This document shows, one piece after another, positions 25,821 through 34,645 of a DNA stretch of 58,480 nucleotides (within the stretch, counting starts at the first letter, position 1; every line of letters begins with the position of its first letter). The DNA comes from Ga0077536 sp943370145 (lineage in GTDB: Bacteria > Pseudomonadota > Gammaproteobacteria > Ga0077536). The position numbers were made by a program, and so were the translations under genes. The stretch is taken from positions 1 to 58,480 of the forward strand of contig CALRPY020000026.1 of the NCBI GenBank assembly GCA_943370145.1, given 5' to 3'. The notes below the pieces were generated by a model, which ran no database searches, was not told the origin of the DNA, and saw nothing but the letters and a program-made list of their open reading frames with translations.

Positions 25821-26881
25821 GCGCGGTACTGTTGGCGGCGGACGAGGACGCCGCGCTCGAGCAGCTGCACGCCAGCGGCTGCACCGACGGCCTGCCGGTG
25901 GTCATTCCAACGCCGGCTCGCGTCGACCGCATGCTCGTCGCCGGCGGCCTGGACCGCGAACTCGCACTCGGCGAGATGGGGCCGCTGGGCGGCGCGGCGA
26001 CGCTCGAGAAGCTCGCGATCGCGGCGGTGATGGCGGGCTGCACGCCCGACCACTTCCCCGTGGTGCTTGCGGCAGTCCGCGCGGTCTGCCAGCCCGCCTT
26101 CGACCTTGCCGAAATGCAGGGCACGACGCACTGCATCGCCCCCCTGCTGATCATCAACGGCCCGGCGCGCGCCGCCTGCGGCGGCATCGCATCGGGTTTC
26201 GGCGTGATGGGCCCCGGGCACCGCGCGAATGCCAGCATCGGCCGCGCGCTGCGGCTCGCGATGATCAACATCGGGGGCGCGCGTCCGGGCGTGTCGGACA
26301 TGGCGCTGCACGGCAGCCCGGCGAAATTCACGTTCTGCATCGCCGAGGACGAGGAAGCCTCGCCCTTCCCGCCGCTGCACACGAGCCTGGGCTATCGCGC
26401 GGAGCAGAGCGTGGTGACGGTCGTCGGCGTCGAGGGCCCGCACTCGGTGTTCTTCACCGGCGATGCGGACGACCCCGCGTCCGCGGAGCGCCTGCTCGAC
26501 ACGATCGCCGCGGTGATGGCGAACCCCGGCAGCAACAACTCGCACCTCGGCGGCACTGCGGCGATGGTCGTCGTGTTCAACCCCGAGCACGCGCGCGTGC
26601 TGGCGAACGCGGGATATACGCGGGCGTCGATTCAGCAGGCACTCGCATCGCGGGCGGTGACGCCGCGCGCGACGCTGGCGCGGCTCAATACGAAGATGCT
26701 GATGGGCGACGGAGATCCCCTGCCCGCCGTGCGTAAGCCGGCGAACATCCACCTGCTGACCGCCGGTGGGCCCGGACTCTACACGGTGGTCATGCCGTCG
26801 TGGTGCGCCGGCCCCCACGGCAACATTGCGGTCCATGCGGAGATCGAACTCAACCAGGCCTGCGCCGTGCCCTGGGCTTGA
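25817..26881 (+). CDS. Conserved protein coupled to the UGSC selenoprotein, function unknown
   Basis: 354 aa soluble protein with no signal peptide or membrane helix. Its ATG overlaps the UGSC stop (ATGA), so it is translationally coupled. The N-terminal element HASGCTDGLPVVIPTPARVDRM (written DGLPVV..PT..RV) is one I associate with proteins that accompany, or are fused to, UGSC domains. Other striking stretches are GGIASGFGVMGPGHRANASIGRA, ending in a Gly/Asn-rich loop, and GSNNSHLGG. Cysteines occur in GCTDG, GCTPD, THCIA, AACGG and the C-terminal NQACAVPW. No catalytic family is recognised; an enzyme working with the selenol partner is the inference. Confidence 0.75.
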   Translation: MSAVLLAADEDAALEQLHASGCTDGLPVVIPTPARVDRMLVAGGLDRELALGEMGPLGGAATLEKLAIAAVMAGCTPDHFPVVLAAVRAVCQPAFDLAEMQGTTHCIAPLLIINGPARAACGGIASGFGVMGPGHRANASIGRALRLAMINIGGARPGVSDMALHGSPAKFTFCIAEDEEASPFPPLHTSLGYRAEQSVVTVVGVEGPHSVFFTGDADDPASAERLLDTIAAVMANPGSNNSHLGGTAAMVVVFNPEHARVLANAGYTRASIQQALASRAVTPRATLARLNTKMLMGDGDPLPAVRKPANIHLLTAGGPGLYTVVMPSWCAGPHGNIAVHAEIELNQACAVPWA

Positions 26882-26925
26882 GCTGTCTTTTCAGGTCTTC
26901 TTCGCTGCCTGGGGGCTGGCTTAGC

Positions 26926-26976
26926 CACCGAGCAACTGTGTCCCGCGCTGCGTTCAGACGGCCTCTGCAGGGTCCA
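26926..26976. repeat. Composite repeat unit, copy B
   Basis: About 50 bp close to the copy at 17006-17056 (shared GCAACTGTGTCCCGCGCTGC and TCAGACGG). It is followed by palindrome copy 4 just as copy A is followed by copy 2. Confidence 0.75.
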
Positions 26977-26982
26977 GAGCCG

Positions 26983-27019
26983 AGAAAAGGTGTCAGATTT
27001 CAAATCTGACACCTTTTCT
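26983..27019. repeat. GGTGTCAGATTT palindromic repeat, copy 4
   Basis: Perfect palindrome with 18-bp arms, AGAAAAGGTGTCAGATTT, central C, then the complement. It is 6 bp beyond composite repeat copy B. Confidence 0.88.
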
Positions 27020-27202
27020 TTCTGAGGCACGCGGGCGCGGGTCTCCGCCGCTCCCGTCGCGGGCTGTCTCGTGGCCACATTCTGAGCGCAGGTACCGGGG
27101 GCCCTGATGATGGGCCACCGAGAACGCCGAGGAAGATAGAGTGGGCTCGTGCCGGCGGTGATGGCTTGCCGCTGATTGGACCGTCCCGTCTGGCAGAATT
27201 TT

Positions 27203-27305
27203 TCTTCTCCGTGTTCTTCGTGTCCTCCGTGGTAAAGATGTTGCGCCTCGTCGCGCCGAAAAATCCGGTTTGACCACGGAGGACACGAAGAACACGGAGA
27301 AGAAC
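27203..27305. repeat. Inverted pair of CCACGGAGGACACGAAG-type repeats
   Basis: Left arm 27203-27234 reads TTCTTCTCCGTGTTCTTCGT then GTCCTCCGTGGT; right arm 27272-27305 reads ACCACGGAGGACACGAAGAA then CACGGAGAAGAA. They are near-exact inverted repeats separated by about 37 bp and could form a cruciform or RNA hairpin of about 32 bp. Confidence 0.85.
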
Positions 27306-27364
27306 AGGCAGGGAGGCAGCGTGCCGCCGACGCGGCAGTGCCTCGCGGGAGGCACGGATCCACT

Positions 27365-28348
27365 CTATTCCTCCTCGGTGTTCTCGGCGTTCTCGGTGGC
27401 TAATCCACCCCCAGGCAAGGGATAAGCGCGCACGCCGGCCGGGGTGAAGAGCAGGAGTCCGTCAGCCGACGGCAGCACGCTCGTCGCCGCCAGCCGGTCG
27501 GGGCGGATGGTCGCGGTGAAACCGGACGCGGGATTGCCGACCGCCACCGCGCCGCCGAGCCCGACGAGCACGAGCCGGCCGTCGGCAAGTTCCGCGGCGT
27601 CGGTGAGCGACTGGTCGGTGCCGGTCGCGATCTCGCCCCAGGTCGCGCCGTGGTCGGTCGACAGCAGCGCGTGGCCGAGCATGCCCGTGACGATCACGCC
27701 GCCGTCGCCGCGCACGAGGCCGCCCCACAGCGAGCCCTCGTAGGACGTCTGCACCAGGCGCCAGTTCGCACCGTGGTCGTCCGACACGAACACGCCGCCG
27801 ATTTCCGCGGCGATGTAGACACGGCCGTCGGCGCCGCCGAAGATCTGGTTCAGGTGGCGCTCGCCATCCTCGCCCTCGGCCACCTGGAACTGCTCCCAGG
27901 TGGCACCGCCGTCCCGTGTGCGTAGCGCGTAACCGTAGGGACCCACCGTGATACCGCGCGAAGCGTCCTCGAACCACACCGAAAACAGGCTGTCCGGCCC
28001 GTCGAGTGCTCCGTACTGGACCGCCCAGCGCTCCCCGCCGTCGGTGGTCGCGAGGATCTGCCCACCGTGGCCGACCACCCAACCGCGGCGTCCGTCGACG
28101 AAAGTCACGGCGGTGAGGGTGGTGCGCGTCGGCACGTGCGCGGCCTGGCGCCAGCTCGCGCCGCCGTCGTCCGACAGCAGCACATGCCCGAATTCGCCGA
28201 CCGCCACGAGGCGCGCGCCGGCACGCGTCGCATCGAGCAGCAGGCCCTGCACCGCAAGCGGCGAGGGTCGCGCGGCGTCGTCGGACGCGGCCCCGGCATG
28301 GACGGCAAGGCACAGCGTCAGTAACAGGACCAGCCGGGCGACAGGCAT
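27365..28348 (-). CDS. YCF48/BNR-like beta-propeller protein, exported
   Basis: 327 aa with a signal peptide (LLTLCLAVHAGAA) and a run of propeller blades carrying BNR/Asp-box-like motifs such as SDDGGASWR, TTDGGERWAV, TRDGGATWEQF, SDDHGANWRLV and STDHGATWGEI. YCF48-like proteins assemble membrane complexes in cyanobacteria; in proteobacteria they accompany RND-DUF1302-DUF1329 genes, as here. It begins 1 nt after the RND stop, so it is the last gene of that operon. The C-terminus LATENAENTEEE is encoded by a copy of the ACCGAGAACGCCGAG repeat and is probably not native. Confidence 0.85.
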   Translation of the reverse strand: MPVARLVLLLTLCLAVHAGAASDDAARPSPLAVQGLLLDATRAGARLVAVGEFGHVLLSDDGGASWRQAAHVPTRTTLTAVTFVDGRRGWVVGHGGQILATTDGGERWAVQYGALDGPDSLFSVWFEDASRGITVGPYGYALRTRDGGATWEQFQVAEGEDGERHLNQIFGGADGRVYIAAEIGGVFVSDDHGANWRLVQTSYEGSLWGGLVRGDGGVIVTGMLGHALLSTDHGATWGEIATGTDQSLTDAAELADGRLVLVGLGGAVAVGNPASGFTATIRPDRLAATSVLPSADGLLLFTPAGVRAYPLPGGGLATENAENTEEE

Positions 28349-28349
28349 G

Positions 28350-30710
28350 TCAGTGTCCGAGCAAGGGCCGGCGCACCGGACCGCGTCGGGGGATCAGGGT
28401 GTCGATGACCACGGCCAGTGCGGGGAGCAAGGTGATCGCCATGAGCATGTTGATCATGAACATGAAGGCCAGCAGCAGGCCCATGTCCGACTGGAACTTC
28501 AGGTCCGAGAACCCCCAGGTCGCGACGCCGACCGACAGCGTGATGGCCGTGAATATCGTCGCATTGCCGGTCTGGCGCAGCGTGCGCCTGAAGGCCGGCA
28601 CGATCGGCATTCCTTCCGCGAGATGGCCCTGCAGGCGGTTGTAGATATAGAACGCGTAGTCGACGCCGATGCCGACCGCGAGCACCATCACCGGCAGGGT
28701 CGCGACGGTGAGTCCGATGTCGAGTTCCTTCATGAACCAGTAGCCGAGGAAGGTCGCGACCGTCAGCGGCACGCAACAGGCGATAGTCGCCCGCCAGTCC
28801 CGATAGGTGAGGAAGACGAGCGCGATGATCGTCGCATAGACGTACAGCATCATCGGCAGCTCGGTGCGCTCGAGGACTTCGTTGGTCGCGGCCTGCACGC
28901 CCACGTTGCCGCTCGCCAGCCGCACCCTGACAGACTCGAAGGGATGCGCCTCGCGGTAGCGCCGGGCGGCGTCGACGACGGCCTTGATCGTCGTCGCCTT
29001 GTGATCGGTGAGGTAGACGTTCAGCGGCAGGGTCGTGCACTGCGGATCGTAGAGTCCCGAGCCCTCGCCGGCGAGGCCGATGAAGCTCGCCATCGAGCGC
29101 TGGTCGCGCGGCAGCGCGTACCACTTCGGGTTTCCCTCGTTGAAGCCGGCGGAACCGACCTTCACCAGCGTCGGCAGCGCGCCCACGCTGATCACGCCCG
29201 GCACGTTCTGCATCGCCCAGCTGTATTCGTCGAGCCAGGTCATGCGGGCGAAGTCGTAGCAGCCCTCCTGCGGCACCTCGTTGACGATCGTGAACACGTC
29301 GAGCCCGAGGCTGAAGCGCTCGACGATGGCGACCGCATCGCGGTTGTAGCGCGCATCCTCGCGCAGTTCCGGCGCGCCCGGCTTGAGATAGCCGATATGG
29401 CGGCCCAGCGACTCCCAGTAGGCGACACCGAAGATCACCGCCGCCGCGCCGACCAGCGCGAAGGCCCAGCGGCGATCGGCGGCGTGGTCCAGCACCCCCA
29501 TCAGCCGCTCACGCCGTTCGCGCAGGTGGACGATACGTTCGACATAGGCCGCGTCCGGGCGGAAGTACGAAGCGACGACCGGCAGCATCACGAGATTGGT
29601 GACGATCTTGTAGGCGACGCCGATCGATGCGGTGATCGCGAGTTCCCTTATCATCGGGATCGGAATCAGGATCAGGGTCGCGAAGCCGACGAATGCGGTC
29701 ACCAGCGCCATCGTGCCGGGAATGAGCAGGCCGGTGAAGCTCGCCTTCGCCGCGTCGAAGGCGCCGAGGCCGGCGCAGACGCCCTGCGAGATGAAATTGA
29801 CCTGCTGCACGCCGTGCGACACGCCTATCGCGAACACGAGGAAGGGCACGAGAATCGCGAGCGGATCGAGCCCGTAGCCGAGCAGGCGCAGGGTGCCGAA
29901 CTGCCACACCAGTGACACCAGCGAACACAGCAGCACGGCAAACGTGAATGCGAGCGAACGACTGTACAGGAACACCGCGATCGCGGTCAGCACGAAGGCG
30001 AGCACGAAGAACTTCGCCACCGACTTGGCGCCCTCGGCGATGTCGCTGATCTGCTTCGCGAAGCCGATGATCTGGACCTCCACCTGCTCGTTCTCGAAGC
30101 GCTGTCGCAGCTCGCGTTCCATGCGCCTGCCAAGTTCGATATAGTCGGTCCGGGTCTTCGTGCGGGGGTCGAAGTCGAGCAGGTCGGCGACGACCATCGC
30201 GCCGGAGTCATCGTTCGCGACGAGGCTGCCGACGTAGCCGCCGTTGATCACGTTCTCGCGGATGCGCGCGATGTTCGCGTCGTCGAGCTTGTCGACCGTG
30301 ACGTTGCCCCCGATCACGTCCTCGGCGCGGAAGCCCTCCTCCGTGATCCGCAGCACGCGCGTGTTCGGTGTCCACAGCGACGACACCGTGTTGCGGTTCA
30401 CGCCCGGCATGAACATCAGCGTCTCGGTGACGTCGTGCAGCGCGCGCAGGAAGCCCGGGTTCCACAGCGTGCCCGCGCGCGCGTGCAGGACGACGATGAC
30501 CCGGTTCGCGCCGAACAGCTGGTCGCGATACTGGAAGAAGGTGTCGGTGTATTCGTGGCCGGTGGGCAGCTGCTTGTCGAAGCCGGCGTCCATCCGCAGG
30601 CCGGAGGCGAACCAGGCCATCAGCAGGGTGAAGGCGGCAAGCACGCCGAGCAGCGCGGCGCGATGCGCGAAAACCAGGTGCTCCAGCCCCTGTACGAAAC
30701 GCCCGATCAT
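28350..30710 (-). CDS. RND-superfamily (MMPL-type) transporter
   Basis: 786 aa inner-membrane protein with 12 predicted helices: one at the N-terminus (LLGVLAAFTLLMAWFASGL), a large periplasmic loop, five in the middle (VLAFVLTAIAVFLYS ... LVTAFVGFATLILIPIP), a second large loop and five near the C-terminus. Duplicated SSD-like halves end in GVSHGVQQVNF and GIGVDYAFYIYNR, the conserved GxDY-type proton-relay region being intact in the second. Relatives move hydrophobic molecules or lipids. It lies between the DUF1302 gene (68 bp) and the YCF48-like gene (1 nt), all on one strand. Confidence 0.88.
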   Translation of the reverse strand: MIGRFVQGLEHLVFAHRAALLGVLAAFTLLMAWFASGLRMDAGFDKQLPTGHEYTDTFFQYRDQLFGANRVIVVLHARAGTLWNPGFLRALHDVTETLMFMPGVNRNTVSSLWTPNTRVLRITEEGFRAEDVIGGNVTVDKLDDANIARIRENVINGGYVGSLVANDDSGAMVVADLLDFDPRTKTRTDYIELGRRMERELRQRFENEQVEVQIIGFAKQISDIAEGAKSVAKFFVLAFVLTAIAVFLYSRSLAFTFAVLLCSLVSLVWQFGTLRLLGYGLDPLAILVPFLVFAIGVSHGVQQVNFISQGVCAGLGAFDAAKASFTGLLIPGTMALVTAFVGFATLILIPIPMIRELAITASIGVAYKIVTNLVMLPVVASYFRPDAAYVERIVHLRERRERLMGVLDHAADRRWAFALVGAAAVIFGVAYWESLGRHIGYLKPGAPELREDARYNRDAVAIVERFSLGLDVFTIVNEVPQEGCYDFARMTWLDEYSWAMQNVPGVISVGALPTLVKVGSAGFNEGNPKWYALPRDQRSMASFIGLAGEGSGLYDPQCTTLPLNVYLTDHKATTIKAVVDAARRYREAHPFESVRVRLASGNVGVQAATNEVLERTELPMMLYVYATIIALVFLTYRDWRATIACCVPLTVATFLGYWFMKELDIGLTVATLPVMVLAVGIGVDYAFYIYNRLQGHLAEGMPIVPAFRRTLRQTGNATIFTAITLSVGVATWGFSDLKFQSDMGLLLAFMFMINMLMAITLLPALAVVIDTLIPRRGPVRRPLLGH

Positions 30711-30778
30711 CGGCCCTCAGGTGGCCCGTGCGCCAAGCTTGCGGGGCGGATGCCGCCGCCGCGTGCCCGCTTCATCCA

Positions 30779-32698
30779 TCAGAACGCGACCGACGCGCTG
30801 ACGCCCAGGAAGTCGCGGTCGCGGGCGGTGTTCGATGCGCCGCCGCCGAAATAGTTCGTGTAGCCGATCTGTCCCTTGTAGACATTGTTGTAATCGAGGT
30901 TCAGGCCCATGAACACGGCCTTCCTGCCCTCCACGAAGGGCAGCGCATTCGGCGTGGTGCCGGAGAAATCGTGGTAGAAATCGAGCACGGGGATCAGGGA
31001 CACGCTCGAGAACACGTTCGGATAGGTCAGCGAGAACTCGACGACATAGCCGGCGGACGTCTTGTCCGGCACGTCATAGCTGGGGAACACGATATAGGGG
31101 ACGTTGCGCGGATCGAGCCCCGGGAAATGGGTCGCCGCGATCTCGGCGAGCACATAGCCTTCCGCCGCGCCCAGTGCCCGCATGATGTCGCCGAACACGC
31201 TGTTGACCTCGATGAAGTAGAAACCGGTCAGGTGCGCCTGCCATTTCTCCTCCTCGGTGTAGCCCCGCGCATAGCCGGTGGCGCAGTCCTGGTCGAAGGA
31301 CTTGCCGTGCCCGGCGGTGACCGTGTCGCCGAGCGCGAGCCCGCAGCCGACGACATCCATCAGGCTGTGGCCCATCGCCGCCGAACCGGGCGCGAGGCCC
31401 TGGAACGGGAAATTGAACGCCAGCGCGAGATTGGTGCCGATCGGGACGGTCGGGTCGATCGCGACGGATTCCTGCGGCCGGTAGGACACTTCGGTGCCCA
31501 CTGCGATTGGACCGACCTTGGTGTTGGCCGACAGGCCAAACAGGTTCTTGTCCTCGCCGAACTCGTTGAAGTAGGCCATGCCGAGCAGGTTCGCGGCGGA
31601 CGCCGGGTTGATGAGCCCGCTCAGGTTCCGGTCGAACACGAAGGACGTGAACGGCAGCTTGTCGTGGTAGTGGATGTAGTAGAGCCCGAACTCGGCGTCG
31701 AAGGTGTCCGGGATGTAACGGAAGGCGATGCCGTACTGGCCGGTCTTCTCGGGATCGCGGTCGGTCCTGATTTGCGGGAAGACGTTGACGCCCGGCAGCG
31801 CCGGCGTCAGCACGCCGTCGCCACAGGTGAACGCGTCGGTGGGGCCGCACAGCCCGAAGCTCGACGGCGCGAAGGCGCTCTGCTGGCCCCTGCCGATGCC
31901 GTCGACGCCCGACAGGAAAGTGCCGACCGGGTCGAAGCGGTAGTCGTTCCAGATGAACTGGTAGTAGCCCTCGACGCTCAGGCTGTCGGTGATGCCCGTG
32001 TTGAAATAGAGCATCGGGGCGGGCCGCAGCACTTCCTTGATCTGGGTGCCGGGCGTGCGGAAGCGACGGATGTCGAGCGCATTGATCGAGTTGATGCCGC
32101 CGATGATGAAGATGTCCTCGCCCCAGGACACGACCTGGTTGCCGAGGCGGACCTTCGCGGGCTGGCCGAAGAGGTCGAAGTCCTTCGAGATCCAGAGGTC
32201 CAGCGGGGTCAGGTTGAGCTCGGCGATGTCCTTGGCGTCTTCGCTGAGGTCGGTGAAACGCGTGTCACCGACGGCGTGGTCGTAGAGCCAGCTCATGCGG
32301 CCGAGGAATTCCCAGCCGTCGCCCCAGCGGATGCCGAGTTCGTGCGTGCCCTTGATCGTGGCCGACGTGAAATCCCACTGCTCGTAGTTCAGGTTGCCGT
32401 TGTCGCTCTGCAGGAAATTGAAGTCGGGGTTGGACGCGAATTCGCCGCCGGGGCCGTGGATCCTGCGGCCGATGTCACCGACCGTCGACACGGTGCCGCC
32501 GTTGTCGCGCCCGATCAGGCTGCGATACGTTTCCTGCGTGCGCACCTGCACGCCGTAGGACAGGGTGCTGTCGAGGTTGATCACCGCGCCGTTGTCGAGT
32601 TCCCAGCGATAGGCCTGGGCCGCATGCGCCACGAGGATGCCGGCGCCCAGCGCCAGGAGTTGCCACGCAACAGCGAGGCGCCGGTTCGAAATTTCCAC
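30779..32698 (-). CDS. DUF1302 family outer-membrane protein
   Basis: 639 aa with a signal sequence (LLALGAGILVAHAAQA) and a predicted beta-rich body. DUF1302 features include the opening RWELDNGAVINLDSTLSYGV, a VRLGNQVVSWGEDIFIIGG stretch, and a C-terminal strand DRDFLGVSASVAF ending in Phe as in outer-membrane barrels. DUF1302 members occur next to DUF1329 and RND genes in hydrocarbon and steroid degraders and are thought to help hydrophobic molecules cross the envelope. GTG at 32698 has GGGAGG 8 nt ahead and is preferred to the ATG at 32713. Confidence 0.9.
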   Translation of the reverse strand: MEISNRRLAVAWQLLALGAGILVAHAAQAYRWELDNGAVINLDSTLSYGVQVRTQETYRSLIGRDNGGTVSTVGDIGRRIHGPGGEFASNPDFNFLQSDNGNLNYEQWDFTSATIKGTHELGIRWGDGWEFLGRMSWLYDHAVGDTRFTDLSEDAKDIAELNLTPLDLWISKDFDLFGQPAKVRLGNQVVSWGEDIFIIGGINSINALDIRRFRTPGTQIKEVLRPAPMLYFNTGITDSLSVEGYYQFIWNDYRFDPVGTFLSGVDGIGRGQQSAFAPSSFGLCGPTDAFTCGDGVLTPALPGVNVFPQIRTDRDPEKTGQYGIAFRYIPDTFDAEFGLYYIHYHDKLPFTSFVFDRNLSGLINPASAANLLGMAYFNEFGEDKNLFGLSANTKVGPIAVGTEVSYRPQESVAIDPTVPIGTNLALAFNFPFQGLAPGSAAMGHSLMDVVGCGLALGDTVTAGHGKSFDQDCATGYARGYTEEEKWQAHLTGFYFIEVNSVFGDIMRALGAAEGYVLAEIAATHFPGLDPRNVPYIVFPSYDVPDKTSAGYVVEFSLTYPNVFSSVSLIPVLDFYHDFSGTTPNALPFVEGRKAVFMGLNLDYNNVYKGQIGYTNYFGGGASNTARDRDFLGVSASVAF

Positions 32699-32721
32699 GG
32701 ATGCGCCTCCCACCGGGTCGT

Positions 32722-34104
32722 TCAGCGGCTGCCGACGCGGCGCAGCTGGTTGGCGTCGAAACGCTTGGGATCGATGCGCCCTTCCTTGCCCGCCAGCCAG
32801 TCGACATGGCCTTCCTGCGGCATGTTGTCGGCCATGTAGCGGCCGACGTTCAGGTCATAGCTGGTGTAGCCCTGGTACACGCAGGCGCCGAGTTCCCAGG
32901 CGCTGTACGGATAGGACTCCATGACGCGCCATACCTTGCCCTGCGCGTCGTAGAGATCGGCCTGCAGCAGCGCCCAGGTGTCCTCGTCCAGGTAGAACTC
33001 ACGCTTCGGGAACAGGTGCCGCATGCCGGTTTTCACCGTCGCCTCGATCTTCCACACGCGGTGCTTTTCGTAGCGGATGAGATCGCGCCGCGGCGAGTCA
33101 GGCCCCATGATGTCCTTGAACTTCAGACTCGTGTCGTTGAAACGGAACGTGTTGTAGGCGACGTAGAGCTCCTGCTTGCCGACGAGCTTGAAGTCGTAGC
33201 GGTCGATCGGGCCCGAGTACATCGGGTACTGGTCGACCATCAGCAGGTTCTCGTAGCCGGGCACCGGGTTGTCGTAGGCGAAGGTCGGCGACCGCCGCAC
33301 GCGCCGCTGGCCCGGGAAGTACAGCCAGGCCTCGTTCGGCTTGTTCAGGAAGTAGTGGACGAGAATCAGCTCGCCAACCCGCGCGGCCGGCGACACCACC
33401 TCGTTCAGCAGCTTGAGTTCGATGCCGTTGCCGTCGCCGAGACTGGTCGCGGCATCGTTGCCGAAGGGCGTCAACGTCCATTGCTTCTGGACCAGCGGCA
33501 TGAAGGCCCGACCGCTGGGCTCCGAGAAGATCGTCGCGTAGGTCTCGATGCGTCCGGCGCCGCTCCAGCGCAGCTTGTGGTTCCAGATCGCCTCCGCGCC
33601 GTCCTGCGGCAGCGGGAACGGAAACCCGGACGGCACCGCCTCCTCCAGCGCCCAACCGTTGGCCGCCATCCGCGCGGCGGTCGCGTTCTGCTTCGTGCGT
33701 GCGTAGACGACATCCGGATAACCGCACTCGCGATGCGTCGGGTAGACGTCCATGCGATAGCCCTTGATGTTCTGCAGCAGCGCCAGCTGGCCGGCGGACA
33801 GGTGCTCGCCGTGCTCGGCGGCGTTGCCGGCGTCGATCGAGAACAGGGGCTGTTCGTGCGCGTAAGGGTCCGGGCGAACCTGGCCCACCGTCCAGCCGGC
33901 AGGGGCTGTCATGGCGGCGCCGGTCCAGGCGGGGATGCTGCCGTCGGCGTTGGCGGCCTGCTCCGCGCCGACGGGGGTCAGTTCGGCGCCAAGCTTCGCG
34001 GCTTCCGCGGCGCTGACCGCGGCCATCGCGTTGCCGGCACCGAGGAGGAGAAACGCCAGCGCCGCGCCCGTCACGGTGACGGCCGCACCCGGAATCCAGT
34101 GCAT
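32722..34104 (-). CDS. DUF1329 family periplasmic/outer-membrane lipid-binding-like protein
   Basis: 460 aa, signal peptide GAALAFLLLGAGNAMAA. DUF1329 markers: AAKLGAELTPVGAEQAAN near the N-terminus, IPAWTG, RECGYPDVVYARTKQNAT, YFPGQRRVRRSPTFAYDNP, DRYDFKLVGKQELYV and REFYLDEDTWALLQADLYD. The fold is LolA/LolB-like in related proteins. It heads the operon DUF1329-DUF1302-RND-YCF48. I take ATG at 34104, preceded by GGGGA, because it begins just before the signal peptide; ATG at 34128 has no ribosome site. Confidence 0.9.
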   Translation of the reverse strand: MHWIPGAAVTVTGAALAFLLLGAGNAMAAVSAAEAAKLGAELTPVGAEQAANADGSIPAWTGAAMTAPAGWTVGQVRPDPYAHEQPLFSIDAGNAAEHGEHLSAGQLALLQNIKGYRMDVYPTHRECGYPDVVYARTKQNATAARMAANGWALEEAVPSGFPFPLPQDGAEAIWNHKLRWSGAGRIETYATIFSEPSGRAFMPLVQKQWTLTPFGNDAATSLGDGNGIELKLLNEVVSPAARVGELILVHYFLNKPNEAWLYFPGQRRVRRSPTFAYDNPVPGYENLLMVDQYPMYSGPIDRYDFKLVGKQELYVAYNTFRFNDTSLKFKDIMGPDSPRRDLIRYEKHRVWKIEATVKTGMRHLFPKREFYLDEDTWALLQADLYDAQGKVWRVMESYPYSAWELGACVYQGYTSYDLNVGRYMADNMPQEGHVDWLAGKEGRIDPKRFDANQLRRVGSR

Positions 34105-34176
34105 CGAAATCCCCAGCACGGGCGTCATGTACGAATGCGCCCGCTTGTTATGAAAAGTTACGCCGATTTTAGGATT

Positions 34177-34620
34177 TTAATAATCGATCTGCACACCCAT
34201 TTTCCGCAAACGTGCCAGGACCGAGTCCCGGACCTTGAAGATTTCGGCCGGTCGTTCGGCGCGCAGGCGCTTGACCTCCGCCTCGGTGAAAGGCTCGAAG
34301 TCCGCGGGCAGGGTGTCCTTGCTGTACCGGTAGAGCATCCAGTTGAGGATTTCCGCGGCCTCGGCATCGGACAGCGGCGAATAGGCGAGGCCAGGCACCT
34401 GGGTCAGGAAAGCGCGCCCTTCCGGAATGCGCGCGAAATGGCCCGGGATGCCGTGCAGCGAGGGCACGTCATTGGCGGCACTGCCACTGCCATCGGGGAG
34501 ATGGCAGCCGGCACAATGCAGCAGGTAGTTCTGGTGGGCGAAGTCGACGGCTGCAGCGGGCCCCGCGATCAGAGCGAACAGCATCACGCCCGCCGCTGCC
34601 GTCACGCTCGCCCGCCGCAT
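34177..34620 (-). CDS. Monoheme c-type cytochrome of the amine dehydrogenase cluster
   Basis: 147 aa periplasmic protein with signal peptide (GVMLFALIAGPAAA) and one heme-binding motif, CAGCH, near the mature N-terminus. A Met in LNWMLYRYS is a candidate axial ligand. It is the fifth gene after B-E-D-A of the TTQ amine dehydrogenase. In Alcaligenes faecalis a monoheme cytochrome follows aauA in the same position, so an electron-acceptor or maturation role is likely. The ATG at 34620 starts the signal peptide; the long upstream frame is not used. It lies 25 bp after the light-chain gene. Confidence 0.8.
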   Translation of the reverse strand: MRRASVTAAAGVMLFALIAGPAAAVDFAHQNYLLHCAGCHLPDGSGSAANDVPSLHGIPGHFARIPEGRAFLTQVPGLAYSPLSDAEAAEILNWMLYRYSKDTLPADFEPFTEAEVKRLRAERPAEIFKVRDSVLARLRKMGVQIDY

Positions 34621-34645
34621 CGCAGCGCCCCCGGTCCCGGCCGGC

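Larger units (their letters stand above)
26882..27364. other. 483-bp gene-free gap rich in repeats
   Basis: No supported gene. It holds the composite repeat copy B (26926-26976), palindrome copy 4 (26983-27019) and an inverted pair of the CCACGGAGGACACG family (27203-27234 and 27272-27305), with further fragments (CCACCGAGAACGCCGAGGA near 27113). It separates two convergent genes, the UGSC partner and the YCF48-like gene. Confidence 0.7.
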
